64,000 nucleotides of DNA from contig CAJTWU010000004.1 of the NCBI GenBank assembly GCA_910579975.1, positions 15,234 through 79,233 of the forward strand, written 5' to 3'. The notes beneath the pieces were generated by a model that had not been told where the DNA came from, did no database searches, and saw only the letters and a list, made by a program, of their open reading frames with translations. How positions within the stretch are numbered: the first letter of the stretch is position 1; each line of letters opens with the position of its first letter. A program made the translations under genes and the position numbers. The stretch is from an uncultured Vampirovibrio sp. (GTDB lineage: Bacteria; Cyanobacteriota; Vampirovibrionia; Gastranaerophilales; Gastranaerophilaceae). Below are positions 8,140 through 15,919 of the stretch, one piece after another.

Positions 8140-8164
8140 AAAGGTCGGATATTATCCGACCTTT
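8140..8164. terminator. Bidirectional rho-independent terminator
   Basis: AAAGGTCGGAT-ATT-ATCCGACCTTT is a perfect 11-bp stem with a 3-base loop and A/T flanks on both sides, between the convergent genes ending at 8137 and 8152. The stop codon of the minus-strand gene lies at the loop. Confidence 0.85.
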
Positions 8165-8376
8165 AATATTTGCTTCATTAGTTTCGTTGAAAAATCCTCC
8201 AAAAGTTCAATGATTGTATTTTGTTTTTTGGAAATTATCTCTATAGATGAGCTTACACTTTCTATGTTTTTTGAAGAATTGCTTTTGCAATATGATTTTG
8301 TTACATTAATCAAGTTGCAATTTTCTTTTGCTTCAAATATAGCTTCATCTAAAATATCAATTATTTCTCCATCCAT
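8152..8376 (-). CDS. Small hypothetical protein divergent from the ribbon-helix-helix gene
   Basis: A perfect AAGGAGG lies five bases before the ATG at 8376, so I prefer this start to the in-frame ATG at 8400, giving 74 residues. The product starts MDGEIIDILDEAIFEAKENC and continues as an acidic, then Ser/Asn-rich, then helical sequence (EIISKKQNTIIELLEDFS), probably coiled coil. I recognise no domain. It is divergent from the RHH gene at 8494 and shares the phased hexamer operator, so the two may be a regulator-target or toxin-antitoxin-like couple. Toxin activity is not evident from the sequence. Confidence 0.55.
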   Translation of the reverse strand: MDGEIIDILDEAIFEAKENCNLINVTKSYCKSNSSKNIESVSSSIEIISKKQNTIIELLEDFSTKLMKQILKVG

Positions 8377-8393
8377 GCGAACCTCCTTTTTTG

Positions 8394-8468
8394 ATTGCAA
8401 TAAAATTGTAATATAGTTACAACTAAATTGTCAATCAATTGCAATTGTTATGTGTAATAAATTGTAAT
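8394..8468. promoter_or_regulatory. Phased hexamer operator array, probable ribbon-helix-helix binding region
   Basis: Hexamers TTGCAA (8395), TTGTAA (8406), TTACAA (8417), TTGTCA (8428) and TTGCAA (8439) recur exactly every 11 bp, and a further TTGTAA lies at 8462. The extended form ATTGYAAT is exact at 8394, 8405, 8438 and 8461. Repeats on one helix face between divergent genes, one of them an RHH protein, are what autoregulating RHH repressors bind. Binding is inferred. Confidence 0.6.
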
Positions 8469-8493
8469 AAAATGATAAAAAGGTTGGTGAATA

Positions 8494-8643
8494 ATGGTAA
8501 CAAAAAACAAAAAAAGATTTGTATTATTAATAGAAGAAGATGTCTTTGAAAAATTTAAAAAATTGGCAGAAGAACAAAACCGCACAGCAGGTAATCTGGG
8601 TGCTACATTAGTCAAAGACTATGTAAAAGAAAACTACAAGTAA
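8494..8643 (+). CDS. Ribbon-helix-helix (CopG/Arc-like) DNA-binding protein, 49 residues
   Basis: ATG at 8494 (upstream AAAAAGG about 8 bases away) opens a 49-residue frame. Its layout is a basic N-terminus, a hydrophobic strand RFVLLIEEDV, helix FEKFKKLAEEQNRTAGN, and helix LGATLVKDYVKE. This is the classic strand-helix-turn-helix of MetJ/Arc/CopG dimeric repressors, with the LAEEQNRT turn typical of CopG-like proteins. The frame is too short for many gene callers. It is preceded by the 11-bp-phased hexamer array and overlaps the end of the convergent HD-domain gene by 10 bases. Confidence 0.75.
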   Translation: MVTKNKKRFVLLIEEDVFEKFKKLAEEQNRTAGNLGATLVKDYVKENYK

Positions 8644-9440
8644 TACTTAGGTTCTAATCCTTCAACTCTTGCACAAAGTTCAATGAACTGTTTAGCAGGG
8701 CTTGAGTTGATTTTTGTTAAAAGAACCTCTTCAATCTGGAACAGCCCTACATCGCCACTCATATCAACATCAATTCTGATTGGTTTCTTTTCGCCATGAT
8801 GAATTTTGATAAAGTTAATTGCATTTGCTGAATACTTGTGAATATCACCAACTTTTGGTGTTGTGCTGATTGACATAGGAATACGTGCACGTCCTTTTGT
8901 CATATCACATCCATCTGCAATAAGCATGATACCGGCTTCAATTGAATGGATTTTTCTTGAAGACATGTGTCCGATTATTGACTCCATTGCAACTGCTTTG
9001 ATTACGGTTCGTTTGTGTAAATCATCAGGAAAAACAGCTTCAAGAGCACGTTCCATAATTGGTTTGGCAATGATTAATGACATTTCTTCGTGTGATTGAC
9101 GACCAATCATCATGCCTAAATCATGCATTAATCCGGCTAGAATAAGAGCGCATACACTATCTTCAAATGTACCTACTTCTTCTATTTCCAAAGATGTTTT
9201 AATCCCCGCATTTCTCAAAATAAGAAGCATTTTAATAGCATTATTAGCTACCTGTCTCATGTGAACAGGCCCGTGGTCGTTGAACCCCAAACGCTTAATG
9301 GATACGTTATTTGCGTAATCTTGCATTTCTTGAATTTCCGCATCGGTTAATAAATAATTTGCAAGCTCTAATGCTTTTGGGAGTACCTGTAACCTCTTAA
9401 TGATTTTGTTTTCGACTGCAATTTCTTTTGTAGACTTCAT
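8634..9440 (-). CDS. HD-domain phosphohydrolase family protein
   Basis: A 268-residue soluble protein with HD-superfamily metal ligands. A histidine lies in NDHGPVH (H56/H60), the HD pair in AGLMHDLGM (H106-D107), a following His in QSHEEMS (H117), GHMSSRK further on, and an Asp in ADGCDMTKGRAR. The superfamily hydrolyses phosphoesters of nucleotides or cyclic dinucleotides; the substrate here is unknown. The mRNA looks leaderless: on the minus strand TGT-TATAAT ends 6 bases before the ATG. It is divergent from the PIF1-like helicase with only 37 bases between start codons, suggesting shared control. Confidence 0.8.
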   Translation of the reverse strand: MKSTKEIAVENKIIKRLQVLPKALELANYLLTDAEIQEMQDYANNVSIKRLGFNDHGPVHMRQVANNAIKMLLILRNAGIKTSLEIEEVGTFEDSVCALILAGLMHDLGMMIGRQSHEEMSLIIAKPIMERALEAVFPDDLHKRTVIKAVAMESIIGHMSSRKIHSIEAGIMLIADGCDMTKGRARIPMSISTTPKVGDIHKYSANAINFIKIHHGEKKPIRIDVDMSGDVGLFQIEEVLLTKINSSPAKQFIELCARVEGLEPKYYL

Positions 9441-9446
9441 ACTATT

Positions 9447-9455
9447 ATTATAACA
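9447..9455 (-). promoter_or_regulatory. Extended -10 element of the HD-domain gene, leaderless start
   Basis: Minus-strand TGT TATAAT (9447-9455) is followed by exactly six bases and then ATG at 9440. Transcription would start on or next to the start codon. No Shine-Dalgarno sequence is possible. Confidence 0.65.
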
Positions 9456-9462
9456 CAGTTTT

Positions 9463-9471
9463 TGGTAAAAT
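9463..9471 (+). promoter_or_regulatory. Extended -10 element of the PIF1-like helicase gene, leaderless start
   Basis: TGG TAAAAT (9463-9471), then GTTTAT, then ATG at 9478. The six-base gap puts the transcription start at the A of ATG. Confidence 0.6.
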
Positions 9472-9477
9472 GTTTAT

Positions 9478-11454
9478 ATGAAAAAGATTTTAGCAGAACC
9501 TGATTTCAAATCACCGGATATTACTTTACAAGTATTGACTTCTTATGAGGTAGAATACTCTGATTTAACTGATTTTGCAAATAAATTACTGGATAAAATT
9601 CCTCAGTTGCATACAAATCCTGAAGGTCGAAAGTTTCAGGCAATTACTCAAGGGATACTTGAATGCATAAAACTGATTAAAGGCTTTTCATCTACTCAAT
9701 GGGTTAGTGAAAATAAACTTCTTAATGAATTAAAATTTGAACAGAAACCCTTGAGCTTTACTCGTATCAATGCTAAAGGCGAAATATGTTCTTATAAAAT
9801 AATCAATTTTGATCAGATTGATTTTGAAAAAGAATTAGAGTTTGCTGATGAGTTTGAAATTATTTCAAAACCTCAGGAGCAAGATGTTTATAATAAAATT
9901 CTTAATTTGCTAAAGCGCGGCGATAATGTGTTTCTAACAGGTTTTGCCGGAACAGGTAAGAGCTATATTTTGAATAAACTCAAGGATAAATTCAAAAAAA
10001 AGCTTACAATTACAAGTACAACCGGTATTGCAGCTGTTAATGTCAAAGGTCAAACTATTCACTCGTGGGCTGGTGTTGGGCTTTGTAAAAATTCTGTTTC
10101 AAAAACCGTGGAAAAAATCCGTGGCAGAATTTCTACGTTAAGACAAATTCTAAACTGCAAAATACTTGCTATAGATGAAATATCAATGCTTAATATTGAA
10201 ACATTTGAGTATGTAAATGAAGTTCTAAAAGAAATAAGAGAAAATAATGAACCATTTGGCGGTATTCAGGTTTTGCTTATCGGTGACTTTTTTCAACTAC
10301 CTCCGGTAGAGGAAGAAAGTTTAGAGCGCAAATATTGTTTTGATTCTTGCTTATGGGAAGAGCTGAACCTTCAAAATGTAGTTCTTAAAAAGAATTATCG
10401 ACAAAATGAAGAGAAATTTGTTACAGCACTTGCTCATATGAGAACAAATTGTCTTGAAGTAGAAGATATTGAACTTCTTGATACACGTAACACAGATTTA
10501 GATACTTCAGAAACAGATATTTTGCATATTTTTTCAACCAATAATGAGGCTAACCAGTATAATATTACAAAGTTTAATCGAATAGATGAACCGATTAGAA
10601 TTCTTGAAGCACAGGATGGTGTATATCGGGGCAATAAACCTGTTTATGATGATTTTAACGAGAGTGAAAAATACATTCTTGAAATCTTTTCAAAAAATTG
10701 CCGTGCTGAAAAAGAAATCGCGCTTAAACTTGGCGCAAAAGTTATGCTTCTTGTTAATATGGATTTTAACAAAGGATTGATTAATGGTTCTTGTGGGACA
10801 ATTATGAAGTTTAATGAAAACTCTATTTCCATAAAATTTGATAATGGAGCAGAGGCTAATATTCCAAAGCATAAGTTTGAATATTATTATAACGATAGGA
10901 TTGTGGCTGAAAGAACCCAGTATCCTTTGAAATTAGCTTATGGGATAACTATTCACAAATCTCAGGGAATGACTCTTGATAATCTTGTTGTGGATTGTTC
11001 AAGAATTTTTGAACGTGGTCAGGCTTACGTTGCGATAAGCAGAGTTAAAACTTTAGCGGGGCTTTATTTGAAGAACTTTGAACCGCAAAAAGTTCTTGTT
11101 GACAATCATGTTGCAGAATTTTATCAAAATATTCAGGAAGCCGGCAATGTGGAAGAGGTTCAGGAAAAAATAGAAGAACGGGAAAATGCTCCAAATCCAC
11201 GTGAGTTAATAATAGAATGTGTAAAAGAATTCAGCGGTATGTACGGTAAAAGCGGTCTTATTAAAATCCTTGTCGGAAGCCGTGCTGTTAAAGATACAGA
11301 GTATAATGGTAAAATTGCAGCATCAAGATACTTTTCCTGTTTAAATGGAATGACTCAAAAATCTGTTGGTTTGATTATTGACGAACTGGTCGAAACTAAC
11401 GCGATTAAGATAAAACGCATTAGTTTCGGTCGTCCTGTTCTGTGTTCTAAATAG
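9478..11454 (+). CDS. PIF1-like helicase with C-terminal RQC-like winged-helix domain
   Basis: A 658-residue SF1B helicase. Residues 1-140 are a distinct helical/strand region. The helicase core starts with GFAGTGKS (about 159-166) and continues with TTGIAAVNVKGQTIHSWAG, a DEISM box (about 236), GDFFQLPPV (about 270), KKNYRQ, and late motifs THKSQGMTLD-like (ITIHKSQGMTLD) and QAYVAISRVK. These are the PIF1/RRM3 set. The C-terminus (PRELIIECVKEF, GKSGLIKILVGSR, GLIIDELVE, FGRPVL) matches the layout of the RecQ C-terminal winged helix, a fusion suited to G-quadruplex or fork unwinding. Translation appears leaderless. The 3' end overlaps the convergent rhodanese gene by 8 bases. Confidence 0.85.
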   Translation: MKKILAEPDFKSPDITLQVLTSYEVEYSDLTDFANKLLDKIPQLHTNPEGRKFQAITQGILECIKLIKGFSSTQWVSENKLLNELKFEQKPLSFTRINAKGEICSYKIINFDQIDFEKELEFADEFEIISKPQEQDVYNKILNLLKRGDNVFLTGFAGTGKSYILNKLKDKFKKKLTITSTTGIAAVNVKGQTIHSWAGVGLCKNSVSKTVEKIRGRISTLRQILNCKILAIDEISMLNIETFEYVNEVLKEIRENNEPFGGIQVLLIGDFFQLPPVEEESLERKYCFDSCLWEELNLQNVVLKKNYRQNEEKFVTALAHMRTNCLEVEDIELLDTRNTDLDTSETDILHIFSTNNEANQYNITKFNRIDEPIRILEAQDGVYRGNKPVYDDFNESEKYILEIFSKNCRAEKEIALKLGAKVMLLVNMDFNKGLINGSCGTIMKFNENSISIKFDNGAEANIPKHKFEYYYNDRIVAERTQYPLKLAYGITIHKSQGMTLDNLVVDCSRIFERGQAYVAISRVKTLAGLYLKNFEPQKVLVDNHVAEFYQNIQEAGNVEEVQEKIEERENAPNPRELIIECVKEFSGMYGKSGLIKILVGSRAVKDTEYNGKIAASRYFSCLNGMTQKSVGLIIDELVETNAIKIKRISFGRPVLCSK

Positions 11455-11830
11455 TTGTTGCGAATCTGAAATCTTCGCTCCAAACCTTAAATCCGCCGCA
11501 AAGTTCCATAACAGGGAGTTGATGTCGGGCTAGCACTAAGGCTGCTCTTGCACCGAGGTGGCAATAAGGATTGTAGCAATAAACTACATGTAAGTCTTCT
11601 TTATTTAGTTCGTTTAGACGTCCTTCAAGTTCTTCATAAGGAATTGAAATAGCCATTGGAATATGTCCTATCTCATAGTCAGAACGGTGTCTTACATCAA
11701 TAATTTTTACTTCATTTTTTTCTGAAAGTTCTTTTAATTCAACAGGTCCAAGTGAAAATGCAAGTATTTTTGCAAAGTATTTTTCAGCTTTTTCACTATC
11801 GTTTCTAAAGTTTTCAACAAATTCACACAT
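11447..11830 (-). CDS. Rhodanese-like sulfurtransferase domain protein
   Basis: A 127-residue single-domain rhodanese with an N-terminal helical extension of about 35 residues. The family's IIDVR strand-turn (KIIDVRHRSDYEIGHIPMAISIPYEEL) is clear. The active loop follows VVYCYNPYCHLG with a cysteine at the end of the CYNPYC stretch, and the fold closes with ELCGGFKVWSE. Rhodaneses carry persulfide sulfur on the loop cysteine. AAAGGAG precedes ATG. It is 11 bases downstream of the DUF308 membrane gene in the same direction, so both are probably one operon. Confidence 0.85.
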   Translation of the reverse strand: MCEFVENFRNDSEKAEKYFAKILAFSLGPVELKELSEKNEVKIIDVRHRSDYEIGHIPMAISIPYEELEGRLNELNKEDLHVVYCYNPYCHLGARAALVLARHQLPVMELCGGFKVWSEDFRFATTI

Positions 11831-11841
11831 ATTATACTCCT

Positions 11842-12378
11842 TTATGTATTGTAGTCGTATTTATTTGATAATCTGAATGCAATTAAGCCCATTCCTGTAA
11901 CAAGGAAGTTGATACCAAGAAGCATTCCAACAACCCATAGTGAGGTCATAGGTAATCCTAAGATAATAATTAACCCTAAAATAAATTGCATAATTGAAAT
12001 CAGAAGCACAACCCACCAGAAAGACATTGTTTTTCTGGTTTGGACTGCAAATGCTGTGTTTGAAATACTTTCTACAAGAAAATAAACCCCGATAATTGAT
12101 GTAATAATAAGCAAATTAATTTGAGGAACGCTCAATAATACTATCCCTAAAATTGCAAGTACGGCTCCGATTACGATATTAAGAACAAAATGTCTTTCAT
12201 AGTTTCTGGTAACAATAGCGTGGGCTATTTTGTAAATACCATAAACAATTAATGCAATACAAATCATTAAGCCAAAAGTAAGTGAAGTTACTTTTGGAAG
12301 CATAAGCATACAAATGCCCAGTACAGAAAGCAAAATACCTTCTATTAAAATAAAATTTAAAAATCGTTTTTCTGTCAT
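11842..12378 (-). CDS. DUF308 (HdeD-like) membrane protein
   Basis: A 178-residue protein made of six short membrane helices in three pairs, each starting with a LxxxGIxxL-type helix and separated by short basic loops (for example KIAHAIVTRNYERHF and AFAVQTRKT). This is the HdeD/DUF308 pattern. E. coli HdeD is linked to acid stress, but the biochemical role of the family is not established. AAAAGGAG lies before the ATG. It is first in a two-gene operon with the rhodanese. Confidence 0.8.
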   Translation of the reverse strand: MTEKRFLNFILIEGILLSVLGICMLMLPKVTSLTFGLMICIALIVYGIYKIAHAIVTRNYERHFVLNIVIGAVLAILGIVLLSVPQINLLIITSIIGVYFLVESISNTAFAVQTRKTMSFWWVVLLISIMQFILGLIIILGLPMTSLWVVGMLLGINFLVTGMGLIAFRLSNKYDYNT

Positions 12379-12459
12379 AACGAGTCTCCTTTTTTATAAG
12401 GATAAGACCATCTCTCTATTTTTTTATTCTGCTTTCTGTTAGTACAGGAAGGTAATTTA

Positions 12460-12488
12460 TTGATTTCACCAATGGTTTGTTTTAGAAT
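12460..12488 (+). promoter_or_regulatory. Promoter of tpiA
   Basis: TTGATT (12460-12465), a 17-base spacer, TAGAAT (12483-12488), 27 bases before the tpiA ATG, which has its own AAGGAG site. Confidence 0.7.
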
Positions 12489-12515
12489 TATTACATAAGA
12501 AAAGGAGATATTATT

Positions 12516-13310
12516 ATGTCAAGAAAACCAATTATTGCAGGAAACTGGAAAATGAATTTACTTCAAGCTGATGCAAAAGCATTATTTGAAGGAATAAAGA
12601 ATTTTACAAAAGATTTTACTGCTGATCAGCTTCCTACAGTTGTTATCGCTCCTGTATTCACTTCATTAAATGTTGTTGAAACAGAAAAATGCAATTGCGG
12701 ATGCGGCGGCAATAAGATTTCTATTGCCGGACAAAATTGCCACTGGGAAAAATCAGGTGCATATACAGGTGAAGTTTCTGTTGAAATGTTAGCTGATGCC
12801 GGATGCTCTTATGTTATTATCGGTCACTCTGAAAGAAGACAATACTTCTCTGAAACAGATGAAATGATTAACAAAAAAGCTAAAGCTATCTTAGCGGGCG
12901 GTTTAATTCCTATTATCTGCTGTGGTGAAACTCTTGAACAAAGAGAAGCTGGTGTTACAGACGAACACATTGCAACTCAAATCAGAGCAGCATTAAATGG
13001 TTTAAGTGAAGAAGAAGTTGCTAAATCAGTTATCGCTTATGAACCAATCTGGGCTATCGGTACAGGTAAAACTTGTGATAGTGTTGAAGCAAACAGAGTA
13101 ATTGCTATGATTAGAAACGTTGTTAAAGAAGTTTCTTCAGCTTCAGCTGGTGATGCTATCAGAATTCTTTACGGCGGTTCTGTAAAACCTTCAACAATCG
13201 AAGAGCAAATGTCTCAATCAGACATTGATGGGGCTTTGGTTGGCGGAGCTAGCTTAAAAGCTGATAGCTTTAATGAAATCATTGCTAATACAATGAAAGT
13301 TAGCGTGTAA
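12516..13310 (+). CDS. tpiA: Triosephosphate isomerase
   Basis: A 264-residue TIM barrel enzyme interconverting dihydroxyacetone phosphate and glyceraldehyde 3-phosphate in glycolysis/gluconeogenesis. Catalytic Lys12 is in GNWKMN, His104 in GHSERR, and Glu176 in AYEPIWAIGTG; the phosphate-binding YGGSVKP is near the end. An unusual Cys-rich insertion, EKCNCGCGGNK (residues 58-67), sits in the loop after the second strand, making the protein about 10 residues longer than typical enzymes. Strong AAAAGGAG site. The gene is monocistronic, with its own promoter (12460-12488) and terminator (13334-13365). Confidence 0.97.
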   Translation: MSRKPIIAGNWKMNLLQADAKALFEGIKNFTKDFTADQLPTVVIAPVFTSLNVVETEKCNCGCGGNKISIAGQNCHWEKSGAYTGEVSVEMLADAGCSYVIIGHSERRQYFSETDEMINKKAKAILAGGLIPIICCGETLEQREAGVTDEHIATQIRAALNGLSEEEVAKSVIAYEPIWAIGTGKTCDSVEANRVIAMIRNVVKEVSSASAGDAIRILYGGSVKPSTIEEQMSQSDIDGALVGGASLKADSFNEIIANTMKVSV

Positions 13311-13333
13311 ATTACATAAATTTTATACATTGA

Positions 13334-13365
13334 ACGGCGCAAACCTATTGGGTTTGCGCCGTTTT
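13334..13365 (+). terminator. Rho-independent terminator of tpiA
   Basis: ACGGCGCAAACC / GGTTTGCGCCGT is a perfect 12-bp stem with a 5-base loop followed by a T run. Confidence 0.9.
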
Positions 13366-13406
13366 GTTAAACTATCTTTATAATTGTATACAAAACCCTT
13401 ATTATA

Positions 13407-13415
13407 TGGTATGAT
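13407..13415 (+). promoter_or_regulatory. Extended -10 upstream of rny
   Basis: TGG TATGAT (13407-13415), with only a poor -35 (TTGTAT at 13384). It would give an untranslated leader of about 130 bases that includes a short TCGGG...CCCGA stem (about 13487-13509) before the AAAGGAAAAGG ribosome site. Confidence 0.45.
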
Positions 13416-13553
13416 GAAACTATAGTAGTAGATAAAATTTTTGAGGATATATGCGATAGCAAAGCTTATTAAATAAAATTAATAGTTTCGGGTAGGTTAT
13501 ATGTGCCCGAGTGTCGTGTATATATAAAAAAATAGAAAAGGAAAAGGTGCTAG

Positions 13554-15077
13554 ATGAATAGTGCATTATTGACCGTTGCCATAATAGTATCGGTAATTCT
13601 TGCTGCTGTCATTGCGGTGCAGAGAGTTAAATACAAAAACCTCGTTCAGCAGACTGAGCAAAGTATGAAAGACCTTGAGGAGAAGGAAGCTATTTTACAA
13701 AAAGAAGCTATGATTAAAGCGAAAGAAGCTTTGCATGGCGAAAGAGAACAGCTTAATAATGATGAAAGAGAACGTAGAAGAGAGTTTCAACAGATTGAAA
13801 ATAAACTTTCCAAACGTGAAGATCAGATTGAAGATAAAATGCAAGAGCTTACTGATAAAGAAGTCGCTCTTGATAAAATGAAAGATCAGCTTATTGAAAA
13901 AGAAGATTTGCTTGACGAAATCATGGGCAAAACAACTGCGGAGCTTGAAAGAATTTCAGGCATGTCCACTGAAGAAGCTAAACGTACTTTGATGGAACAA
14001 TTAAAAAGTGATTTGGCTCAGGAACAAATGCAGTTAATCCGTGAAAACGAAGCGAAAATAAGAGAAACAGCTTTAGAAAAATCTAAAGAAATTCTTACCA
14101 CAACAATGCAAAGATGTATGATGGAACAGGTTGTTGAATCGACTGTTTCGGTAGTTTCTCTTCCAAATGACGAAATGAAAGGCAGAATTATCGGACGTGA
14201 AGGTCGTAACATTAGAACTCTTGAAACTTTAACAGGAGTTGACCTTATTATTGATGATACACCTGAAGCGGTTGTTCTTTCAGGTTTTGACCCCGTTCGT
14301 CGTGAGATTGCAAAAATTGCATTGGAAAAACTTATTCAAGACGGTAGAATTCACCCTGTAAGAATTGAAGAAACCGTTGAGAAATCACGCGAAGAAGTAG
14401 ATCAAAAGATTATGCAAGAAGGTGAAAATGCTGCTGTAGATATGGGTGTTATGGGGCTTAATAAAGAACTTATTAAAAACCTTGGTCGTCTTTATTACAG
14501 AACAAGTTACGGTCAAAATGTTCTTAAACACTCACTTGAAGTTGGACATATTGCGGGCATGCTTGCTGCTGAATTAGGTGCAAATGTTAATGTTGCAAAA
14601 CGTGCAGGGCTTTTACACGATATAGGTAAGGCTGTTGACCAGACTCAAGAAGGTACGCATATTCAGCTAGGTGTTGAACTTGCTTCCCGCTATGGCGAAA
14701 AGCAAGAAGTTATTCATGCAATTGAAGCTCACCACGATGATGTTACAGCTAATACTATTGAAGCTGTGCTTGTCAAACTTGCTGATGCTATTTCAGCGGG
14801 AAGACCCGGAGCTCGACGTGATACTTTAGAAATTTATATTAAACGTCTTCAAAAGATTGAAGAAATTGTTAACAGCTATGAAGGTATTAAACAATCATTT
14901 GCTGTTCAAGCCGGTCGAGAAGTTCGTGTAATTGTTCAGGCAGAAATGTTTGATGATTTAGCTTCACAAAAACTTGCAAGAGATATTGCTAAGAAAATTG
15001 AAGATGAACTTGATTATCCGGGGCAAATCAAAGTTACGGTGGTTCGTGAATTTAGGACAACAGAAATCGCAAAATGA
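13554..15077 (+). CDS. rny: Ribonuclease Y
   Basis: A 507-residue membrane-anchored endoribonuclease that initiates mRNA decay. It has one N-terminal membrane helix (residues 3-22), a long charged coiled coil (to about 185), a KH RNA-binding domain with GRIIGREGRN (about 209), and an HD catalytic domain with LLHDIGKA (about 352) and AHHDDV. Length matches the family. AAAAGGAAAAGG precedes the ATG. The stop overlaps the next start (ATGA), coupling it to the ymdB-like gene, an arrangement also known in Firmicutes (rny-ymdB). Confidence 0.96.
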   Translation: MNSALLTVAIIVSVILAAVIAVQRVKYKNLVQQTEQSMKDLEEKEAILQKEAMIKAKEALHGEREQLNNDERERRREFQQIENKLSKREDQIEDKMQELTDKEVALDKMKDQLIEKEDLLDEIMGKTTAELERISGMSTEEAKRTLMEQLKSDLAQEQMQLIRENEAKIRETALEKSKEILTTTMQRCMMEQVVESTVSVVSLPNDEMKGRIIGREGRNIRTLETLTGVDLIIDDTPEAVVLSGFDPVRREIAKIALEKLIQDGRIHPVRIEETVEKSREEVDQKIMQEGENAAVDMGVMGLNKELIKNLGRLYYRTSYGQNVLKHSLEVGHIAGMLAAELGANVNVAKRAGLLHDIGKAVDQTQEGTHIQLGVELASRYGEKQEVIHAIEAHHDDVTANTIEAVLVKLADAISAGRPGARRDTLEIYIKRLQKIEEIVNSYEGIKQSFAVQAGREVRVIVQAEMFDDLASQKLARDIAKKIEDELDYPGQIKVTVVREFRTTEIAK

Positions 15078-15919
15078 TAGACCAGATTAAAATATTATTT
15101 TTTGGAGATATAACAGGAAGACTTGGGCGCAATGCGGTCAAGTCTTATCTTGCTTCTAATAATGAGGCTTTTGTTATTGCTAATATCGAAAATGCTTCTC
15201 ATGGTTTCGGTCTTACGAAGAAAAACTATTTAGATTTATCAGAATATATTAATTGTTTTACTTCAGGTAATCATATCTGGGATAAAAAAGATATTTATGA
15301 GTATATTGACGAAGCTGAAAACCTTGTTCGCCCTATTAATTATCCTTCTGGAACACATGGCAAAGGCAGTGCAGTCTTTGACTATAACGGGCACAAAATA
15401 GCTGTAATTAATGCTCTCGGGCGTGTTTTTATGCCTCCGATAGACTCACCCTGGAAGGTTGTAACTGAAGAAATCGACCGGCTAAAATTAGAGGGTGTGG
15501 AAAGTATTTTTATTGATTTTCATGCTGAAGCTACAGCGGAGAAGATATGTTTCTCAAAATATTTAGCTAATACTTACAATACTGAAGAAAAAGCATTGAT
15601 TAAGGGATTTTTTGGTACACATACCCATGTTCAAACTGCAGATGAACAAATTATTAATGGAATGGCTTATATTACAGATGCGGGCTTTTGTGGAGCCTTT
15701 GATAGCGTTATAGGAATGGACTTTGCCACTTCACTTAAACGCCTTTCGACAAGTCTTCCTGAACGCTATGAAATAGCACAATCATCAGCTGCTCAAATTA
15801 ATGGTGTTGAGGTTCTTTTTGATAGAACAGGTGCAACACAGATAAAAAGAATTAATTTAATAGTAGATAGTAAAAATGAAAGTGAGGTACCTATTGGCTG
15901 CAGTAGGGATGAAGGGTGA
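15074..15919 (+). CDS. ymdB: YmdB-family metallophosphoesterase
   Basis: A 281-residue calcineurin-like phosphodiesterase. Metal-binding motifs are visible: FFGDITGRLGR (Asp), NIENASHG (Glu/Asn), SGNHIWD (Asn-His), IDFHAEAT (His), and GTHTHVQTAD (two His). YmdB enzymes hydrolyse 2',3'-cyclic nucleotides and influence biofilm formation in Bacillus. The gene is coupled to rny by a 4-base overlap, and its own 3' end overlaps the next gene. The C-terminus past residue 260 (KNESEVPIGCSRDEG) extends a little beyond the usual end because of that overlap. Confidence 0.93.
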   Translation: MIDQIKILFFGDITGRLGRNAVKSYLASNNEAFVIANIENASHGFGLTKKNYLDLSEYINCFTSGNHIWDKKDIYEYIDEAENLVRPINYPSGTHGKGSAVFDYNGHKIAVINALGRVFMPPIDSPWKVVTEEIDRLKLEGVESIFIDFHAEATAEKICFSKYLANTYNTEEKALIKGFFGTHTHVQTADEQIINGMAYITDAGFCGAFDSVIGMDFATSLKRLSTSLPERYEIAQSSAAQINGVEVLFDRTGATQIKRINLIVDSKNESEVPIGCSRDEG

